Origin: Nageia nagi
Taxonomy: Eukaryota > Pinophyta
Direction: 5' to 3'
Length of the DNA stretch: 64,000 nt
Assembly: GCA_050084985.1 (NCBI GenBank)
Contig: JBITNC010000001.1
Coordinates: 77,438,001-77,502,000 of the forward strand
The translations under genes were made by a program, and so were the position numbers. The stretch's first letter is position 1; every line of letters begins with the position of its first letter. Shown piece after piece: positions 57,801 through 64,000 of the stretch. The notes beneath the pieces are model-generated. The model saw only the letters and a list, made by a program, of their open reading frames with translations, did no database searches and was not told the DNA's origin.

Positions 57801-59654
57801 TCTAATTCTTCAATAGGATGAAACCTCAAGAGCCTTCAAAATTTTAGAATCACACTCTATAAACATGGTAACATTATGTTATTCTTTAATTCCTTCTCAA
57901 TAAATCTATACTTTTAATTATCATTACTTACTCCCCATTCATTCTTTTGTAAATATTGAAATGAGAGTATAGTATTTATACTAAATCTTTTTCTCAAATT
58001 TTGTTAAGTCTAGGAAAGCTCAGGTACTATTGATGTATACATGTCATAGTTGATTTGTTTGGTAACTTAACCACTATTTTGTTCAAAAGTGGGTGTTGTC
58101 ATGAAAATAGGTCTCAAAACTTGGTAATAATATAGTTGGGTATTCATTGGTAACTACACATAGGTATGAGGCTAAAAGGTAGTGTCATTATGTCTAAGTC
58201 ATATCCAAGAAGTAGTGTAACATACCTAGAAAGTAAATGTTTAAGTCCAAATTTAGTTTATAGAATTTTAAAGTTGTAAAGTTTAGGTTCTATAGATCTG
58301 ATTATTCTTTTCAAGTATTATTGTAAATATGAGTCATCATTAAGATGAATATATCATCAAGAAATGTTAAAAAGCTTGTGGATTTCCAAAAGAAGTTGTG
58401 TTGTAAACCAAACATTAGTGGGTGGTAGGATGGTACATCAATGAGTAGTACTAAGGGATCAAGTCATAGGAGATATTTTAGAAATCTTATTCTATATACC
58501 CTACCAATTTTGAACAATGATATCACATATTTTGTTCAAAATCAATAGGTGCCAAAGTGAGTCCCAATCAGTAATAAATATTGCCAAAAGCAAACAAGAC
58601 AAGACCCATTATACTGAGAAGGGAATAGTGTGTTAGAGGAGACACTTGGGTCCACTTAACCATGAGTGTTTGACCCCCAAGCCTTTATCAATCTATCGAC
58701 CATGACTCATTTCCACATGAAAATAGTAGTTCTTCCCTGGGTTTCAATGGTACATCTTTCATTTCCCTCACAAACCCTTGCAACTCAAAGATACAATGAT
58801 CCTCATAAATGGTTGCAAAGAATTAGATGGATACCAAAAGAGAATAGAGACAAATTGTACAAATCAAGCTAGAGAAATATACCTCAAAAATTAGTTACAA
58901 TTGTAATAGGATATAGTCAAAGACAAATTAGAGAGATTACAATTGAGAAAGTATAGAATTCTAGAGTCTACAAATTCCTAGATGATGGGCATTGATTGTA
59001 CCAAGTCACTATGCAATCTAGCATAGTTATATAGTAGAAATTATACATTTGTAAATAGTTATTTATTCTATTCTTAGTCAATAGGATAATTAAGGGTAGT
59101 AATGGTATAAAACCATCCAATTATAAATATATTCATATAAATAGTGTACTATTAAAGGTCCAAAAGGTTAGATATTTTAGCAAGGTTGCCAAGTGTATGA
59201 AATGCTTTCATATATGATAATACAAGGCCATGATACTTTTCCCTTTGTAATCTATGGTTTTCTGTTCTATCTTTTGGATATTATGTATGAGGTGTTATCT
59301 TAAGTTGTGGCTATGTATTATGATTGCGATACATTTAGAGTAATATAGTTTACTATTCCTAATCTTGGTTGTGGATTACTACTTGTGCAGTAATGCTCAA
59401 GCTATTTAGTTTTAGTTTTCTTTTTTTATTTCATTTCTTTATTTTCTTTCTAGTTACCTTTACCTGTTTATGTATTTCTAGTTACTTTTGACCTTTTGCA
59501 TAGATAAGAGATGGCTTATAACATAGAGAATGAGTAGAAAACCCCATGAGCGCACTATCCTATCACCTTTTTTCTCTTTCAAGAACCCTATTATTATAGG
59601 TAATATAGAACACAACCAAATCAAACCCTTGAGGTTACATTATACTAATTAACA
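57801..59654 (+). repeat. 3' LTR of E
   Basis: Starts TCTAATTCTTCAA (TG changed to TC) after the purine run CAAATGAGGG and ends ATTAACA before the ATAAC duplication. It is the direct-repeat partner of 39507-41333. It has an internal difference near its start (about 30 extra bases) and lacks about 130 bases near its end. Confidence 0.82.
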
Positions 59655-60193
59655 ATAACTTGAATGCTTTTGTGGTTAAGGTGCCCTAGATGGTGCCAAA
59701 GATTTCCCCTAGAATAATGATTCGTAGCAAGACACATCTTTGTTAGAACTTGATCCATAATGTAGAGATCATTTTTCAATGATACTTTCACCAAAGTTGC
59801 AGGTCCCTTCTTAATGCATAAGGAATGTGAGTTGAAATCAAATGAGTATCCTTTCCTTTCAATTTGAATTATAGAGAGAAGGTTAATTTTGAGCTTAGGC
59901 ACATAGGGCATATTTTTCAAAATATTTTTATGAATCAACACACTTCCAATCCCTTGGACTTCAAGGATTGAATTATTAGCTATCATGATTACATCCTTTC
60001 TATACTTATGCAAATTTTTAAACTTATCCTTTTCAAAGCACAAGTGATTAGTGCACCTAGAGTCAACAATCCAATCAATCAAGGAAGTGTGAGACATGGA
60101 GAAAAGACAAGAAACAAAATCAACTTTAATATTCTCCTTTCCTTTGAAGTTATTCATATTTCCATTTTCATTATTCTTTTCTTCTCTTTTCAT
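59655..60193 (-). pseudogene. B protease and pre-integrase region
   Basis: A 182-codon open piece (60193-59645, its last codons in E) reads DWIVDSRCTNHLCFEKDKFK (protease DSG changed to DSR), then EVQGIGSVLIHKNILKNMPY and VPKLKINLLS. The integrase zinc region starts at NLWHHLGHLNHKSIQV with part of the usual HHLGHLN kept. It would process the polyprotein and begin integrase; both are dead here. E interrupts it at 59654. Confidence 0.82.
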
Positions 60194-61011
60194 TTTGTAG
60201 CATTCAAATTCTTTGTGACCATAGCCATCACAAAAGTTACAATTACCATTGAATTTTGCCTTGGGATTTAGTTAGTTTGTCTTACCCTTTCCATATCTTT
60301 GCTTGTAGTTGTTGTTTCCCTTATTTTCAAACTTCTTAGTGGTATATAAAAAATATTTCTTTTGATGCTTGAACATTTTCTTGAAAGGATTTTTGGTTGC
60401 TCCTAGAACAATATTGTTGTCCTTTGGAGAAGATATCAACACCTTTTTGTTAAGAGTTTCCTCATACTTTAGAAGGAGCCTTGAAAGTTTCTCAAGAGAG
60501 AATAATTATTACTCATCACCAAGTATAGTATCAATAACTATCACAAAGTTACTAAGCTTTGAATAATGATAAATACCATGAACTTCTCATTGATCCAATC
60601 GCAACCACAAATAATAAATTGTATCCTAAATTCAATGATCTTGTTCAAATAAATGGCAACATTTTCATCTTCCATTCGACAAGATTGAAGTAAATTTTGG
60701 CTAGTGGTGAATTTTATTGAAAATTTTGATCTTAGGTAGATTTTCTTAAGCCTATCCCAAGCTTATTTTGTAAAGGTTGATGAAGATATCATAAATAATA
60801 CTTCATCTAACACTGCAATGAAAATCATAGAGGTTGCTAGCTCATTCTTTGAGTTGTAAGCCTTAAGTACCTTCTCATTTGTAGGAGCAACTAAGTTCTC
60901 ATTAAATATCTACCATAGTTTCCTTGCCTATAGTTTAGCTTTCATTCAAGGTTCCCATATACCATAATTAGAACCATAAATAATGCACTTGGGTAAGAAG
61001 ATGTCTCCCAT
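60194..61011 (-). pseudogene. B gag, decayed
   Basis: Minus strand from ATG 61011 (MGDIFLPKCIIYGSNYGIW). KLW.IFNENLVAPTNEKVLK, VLFMISSSTFTK and RLKKIYLRSKFSIKFTTSQN match gag of M and P. Several stops and at least two frameshifts follow. Near 60220-60250 is the knuckle region CNFCDGYGHKEFECYKMK in a shifted frame, which looks like C-x2-C-x4-H-x4-C. Confidence 0.75.
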
Positions 61012-63887
61012 TTGCTATATAAGAATATGAAAGTATTAAATATTGTAAGCATGCTAAATTTATGAACTAAATTATTCAACTATACATGTTGATTTTTAAG
61101 CATTCATACATGTTTAGATGTGTTCAAATTGATCAACCATACATGATAAATTTTGACCAAGGATAATAAAGAATAAGACATGCTTAAATTGCTTAAGAAA
61201 ATTTACATATGCAAAGGTTTACAATAGAATCATATAATATGTTCCATACATACTACATTTTGTCATAACTAAGTACTATAGTTATAAAGAGATAAAGTTG
61301 AGACTTGCTTTCTTGTTTAAAATTAAGCTTTCACTTCAATGCCCATAAGGTAGAGCCTAGGTCCTACCAATTTTCAACCAATTCCCCTTGGTTAATAATA
61401 TACTCTCACAAGGAGGAGTACTAACTATTTTTCAAAGGTGTGATGTATGTTGGATTGAATAAATAATTATCTTGATTAGGTTTCAAGTTTTTTTCTAGGT
61501 TATCAGGATAATCTTTGAATGGAAGTACAGACATGTGGTATCACTACACACATGCTTGTCCATTGATATGGAGTTATGTCTAGACCAATAGAGGACTTGA
61601 GGGAAAATAAGAAGTATGAACTTTTCACCATTTGGATCATTGAAATAAAGGATCCAATTTGCCTTATTATCATCTCATGGCTCTCCAAATAAGTTATGTT
61701 GTGAAATATATGTATGAATGTGTTCATTTTAGGGGTGCACTTTCAATGTTTGCAATTTTTGTAAAAAATAAAGCAAAGGTGCATAACATAAAGTAAAATG
61801 TGTAACAAAAAAAATCCAAATTTGAAACTTTAAGAGTGTCTAAAAGGTTTTGTTACTAATCCCAAGAGGACCTCTTTACAAAATCATGGGTTCATTTAAA
61901 AACAATTCTCCCCTTTTACTAAACCTTGGTTAAATTCCTCATTTACAATTTTACTACTTAAGGGAATGAATATTACTACATTTTTACCATAGCAAATAAT
62001 TATTTATCCCCTTTAAAAATTAGAGATACCAAGGTGAAAAAATGCAATTTAAAAAATTAACACTAAAAATAATTTCCCCCCTTTTTTTAACACTTAGAAA
62101 AAATTAGCTCCCTCACTTATACCTTAAAACTTTTTTAAAGATATATTTCAAGCAATTCATATTTTTATAAGTGTTAAAAATACACATTCCCCTTGTAACA
62201 CTTAAAAAATATATTTGCTATAAAAAAATATTCCCCCTTAGCAAATTTACCATAGAGGAAAAAAGATTTTATCTTTAAGACTAAGGAAAAAAGATTTTAT
62301 CTTCTAGACTAATGGAAAAAACATTTCACACTTAATTTTTCTTTCTCTTAAAAAAAACACCTCTTCATAAAGGTTAAAAAAAAACACCTCCATTCAACAC
62401 ATAGAGATAAAAAAATCCATTAATTTACTCTCCCTCATTTTGTAAAAAACATTTTTTTTACTTGAGGAAAAACAAAGAGAGTCAACCATCATTTGCAACA
62501 ATTTAATTGTAAGAGGAAGCCCATACTCCATACCATAATCTCATTAAATCCTTATTAATGAAATAATGATAACCTTCTAAAACTTTTTCTTGTAAGCAAC
62601 AAAAAGGTACCTTGTAAGCAACCAAAAACTAAATGACATGGAGTAATAAACAAAAATTGCTAAGCAAGGGAGGCTTCCAAGGGAGGGAGGGTGATATAGC
62701 AAGGTCATAAGGATCACACAGGCCATGGAGAGGGGCTAAGGGCCAAGAGACCATACAAGCACCAAATCAGAGTTAAGGTGCATGACTGGCATGAGGCAAA
62801 GTAGGAGGGACCAAGGGAGGCAACAAAGTAGGACCTGAAGTGTCACATGAAGAAAATGTAACAGATCTTTAATGGAAGAGGAAAAAAATATAGATGTACC
62901 AAGGAAAGCTATGAGGGGGTAGTTAGGTTTCACCCTAAATAGGTTGAGGAAAGCCATAGGAAAATTGGTAAGGTTATTCTCATAAATACAAAAAAGGAGG
63001 GCAAGGGAGCTAGATAAGCCAAGCTCATCATAGGGTAGGTCTCATAGGGGTTAGTCCCCTTAAAAAGTTGGAAAAAAAAAAGCTAGCTAGAATGGGTCAT
63101 AGGGGGCATCCAAAATCCTAAATGGTGTTGGATTGCATATTTCAAAAAATACTATGTGTAGGTCATTGGCTAGGCCTCAAGGTGGTGCATTATACTACCT
63201 CGATTAGTCACAAGTAGTTTGGTGGTGCCTCCAAGTTGGAGGTGAGATGGAGGTGCTATCGATGGTGGGTGGGGCTGTAGCCTAACACTACTAGCAAGGT
63301 TGGGTTAGCTTGTCTCTCACCCTTTTTAAAAAAAATATTTGAATAAATATATTTAATATGTAAATATTTTTATAATACCCTCTATGAAAAAAAGGTCCAT
63401 TAAATTTTTTATTATCCTCCCTCATTTTTTTTAATATATTGAAAAGGATAATGAAGTTTCTTATTCTTTGTAAGGAAAAAAAAACTTTTACATTGTAAAA
63501 ATTATAAATGATTTTGTATTTTTTTTTGTAAACAATATGTTACTATAAATGTGTAAAAAAAATTGTAATTTTTTTGTACACTTTAAAAAAATTGCAATTT
63601 TAGTCAAGCTAAATGCTCCCAATAATATATTATTAGTACACTCTATTTTAGGTAAAATATTACAACTATCATAAAAAGTTAGTAGAAAATTGTAACAAAA
63701 ATATATTTTAAGAAATTTTTCTCAAAATAATTGCAACTAACACATAACAATGTTAGTAACTCATGAGGTAAAACAATAATCTTGAAAAGAGTAAATTATA
63801 CCTTCAAAAACTTTTTACCTCAACAAGAAATATGGGAGGAGAGGGTTGAACCTTCAAAGCAATATTGAGGAGGAGCCTCCACACCAA
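61012..63887 (-). other. B leader, about 2.9 kb
   Basis: No coding sequence. The end next to gag (61030-61740) aligns by eye with the M leader at 32200-32850 (CTTCACTTCAATGCC / CTTCACCTGGATGGCC, TACTCTCACAAGGAGGAG / TACTCTCACAAGAAGAAG, GTGGTATCACTACACACAT). The remainder is A/C-rich and poly(A)-rich on the plus strand. Length and layout agree with M. Confidence 0.6.
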
Positions 63888-63900
63888 GCTCTGATACCAA
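63888..63900 (-). other. Primer binding site of B, initiator-Met tRNA type
   Basis: The minus strand reads TTGGTATCAGAGC, a perfect match to the canonical site, two bases from the 5' LTR edge. Confidence 0.88.
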
Positions 63901-63901
63901 A

Positions 63902-64000
63902 TGAAGGAATAAAGAGTTAAACACTTAATTCCTATATTCCCAAGATGATATGAAAGATCTCTTAAACATAACACTCAAAGCATAAATACAATAGTCAATA
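63902..64000 (-). repeat. 5' LTR of B, partial
   Basis: Starts TGAAGGAATAAAGAG and continues AATTCCTATATTCCCAAGATG, similar to the M LTR edge (TGAAGGAACTAACAC, ATTCCTAAACAACCAAGATC). It is cut by the window end. Confidence 0.75.

Larger units (their letters stand above)
39507..59654 (+). mobile_element. Giant Ty3/gypsy element E (Tat-like), 20.1 kb with nested copia C
   Basis: LTRs at 39507-41333 (possibly to 41466) and 57801-59654 share long similarity. The element starts TGTTA and ends TAACA, and is flanked by ATAAT (39502-39506) and ATAAC (59655-59659), a 5-bp target duplication with one change. It splits copia element B. Inside, on the plus strand: gag, protease, archaeal RNase H, RT, RNase H, integrase and a large extra frame. 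Removing copia C (5,955 bp plus one duplication) leaves about 14.2 kb. All coding parts carry stops. Confidence 0.88.
59655..64000 (-). mobile_element. Copia element B: 5' half (LTR edge, leader, gag, protease, integrase N-terminus)
   Basis: Minus strand. The LTR edge TGAAGGAATAAAG starts at 63902 and runs out of the window; a perfect Met-type primer site lies inside it, then a 2.9-kb leader, gag from 61011 and pol down to 59660. The pol sequence stops at the ATAAC target duplication of E and resumes at 39506. M and P carry the same sequence uninterrupted (around 30735-30780 in M), which proves that E split B. Confidence 0.85.

Overview
The window is AT-rich plant nuclear DNA made almost entirely of nested, mostly decayed transposable elements. 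I see no intact host gene, rRNA, tRNA or CRISPR array. Plant origin is supported by Ty3/gypsy elements of the Tat type (an extra archaeal-type RNase H, CxYHR-type zinc knuckle), a plant-mobile-domain protein, a CACTA transposon with TNP2/DUF4218/DUF4216 domains, and Ty1/copia elements whose primer binding sites match initiator-Met tRNA. The density of old insertions, a 20-kb element and copia leaders near 3 kb suggest a large repeat-rich genome, perhaps a gymnosperm. That last step is inference.

Layout. (1) 1-7910, plus strand: 3' part of a Tat-like gypsy element (gag, protease, RT, RNase H, archaeal RNase H, integrase), followed by an extra sense reading frame. (2) 9300-11050, minus strand: decayed plant-mobile-domain coding region. 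(3) 13000-14290, minus strand: gag-protease end of another gypsy element with its primer binding site. (4) 16205-17110, plus strand: coding-like stretch I do not recognise. (5) 17638-18475, plus strand: gene remnant with a 19-residue acidic RSDV repeat and an intron. (6) 19280-22645 and 35677-36030, plus strand: one intron-containing CACTA transposase gene, split by a copia element (M, 22646-35671, target duplication AGAAA). M carries a second, opposite-facing relative (P), and one deletion appears to have removed P's 5' LTR and half of M. (7) 37893-39506 and 59655-64000, minus strand: two pieces of a third member of that copia family (B), separated by a 20.1-kb gypsy element (E, 39507-59654). 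(8) E has LTRs near 1.85 kb, gag, a protease with a triplicated 91-bp active-site segment, an archaeal RNase H placed before the RT, then RT-RNase H-integrase and a roughly 1,200-codon reading frame downstream of integrase. (9) A young copia element (C, 51539-57493, target duplication ATACC, near-identical 273/274-bp LTRs) sits inside that last frame. C keeps its whole gag-pol frame except for four stop codons.

Order of events: B inserted, then E into B, then C into E. Independently, the CACTA element was hit by M, P inserted into M, and a deletion followed. Points most worth pursuing are the two positions of the archaeal RNase H, the large downstream frames, the antisense mobile-domain gene beside a gypsy element, and the inverted M/P pair that could yield double-stranded RNA.
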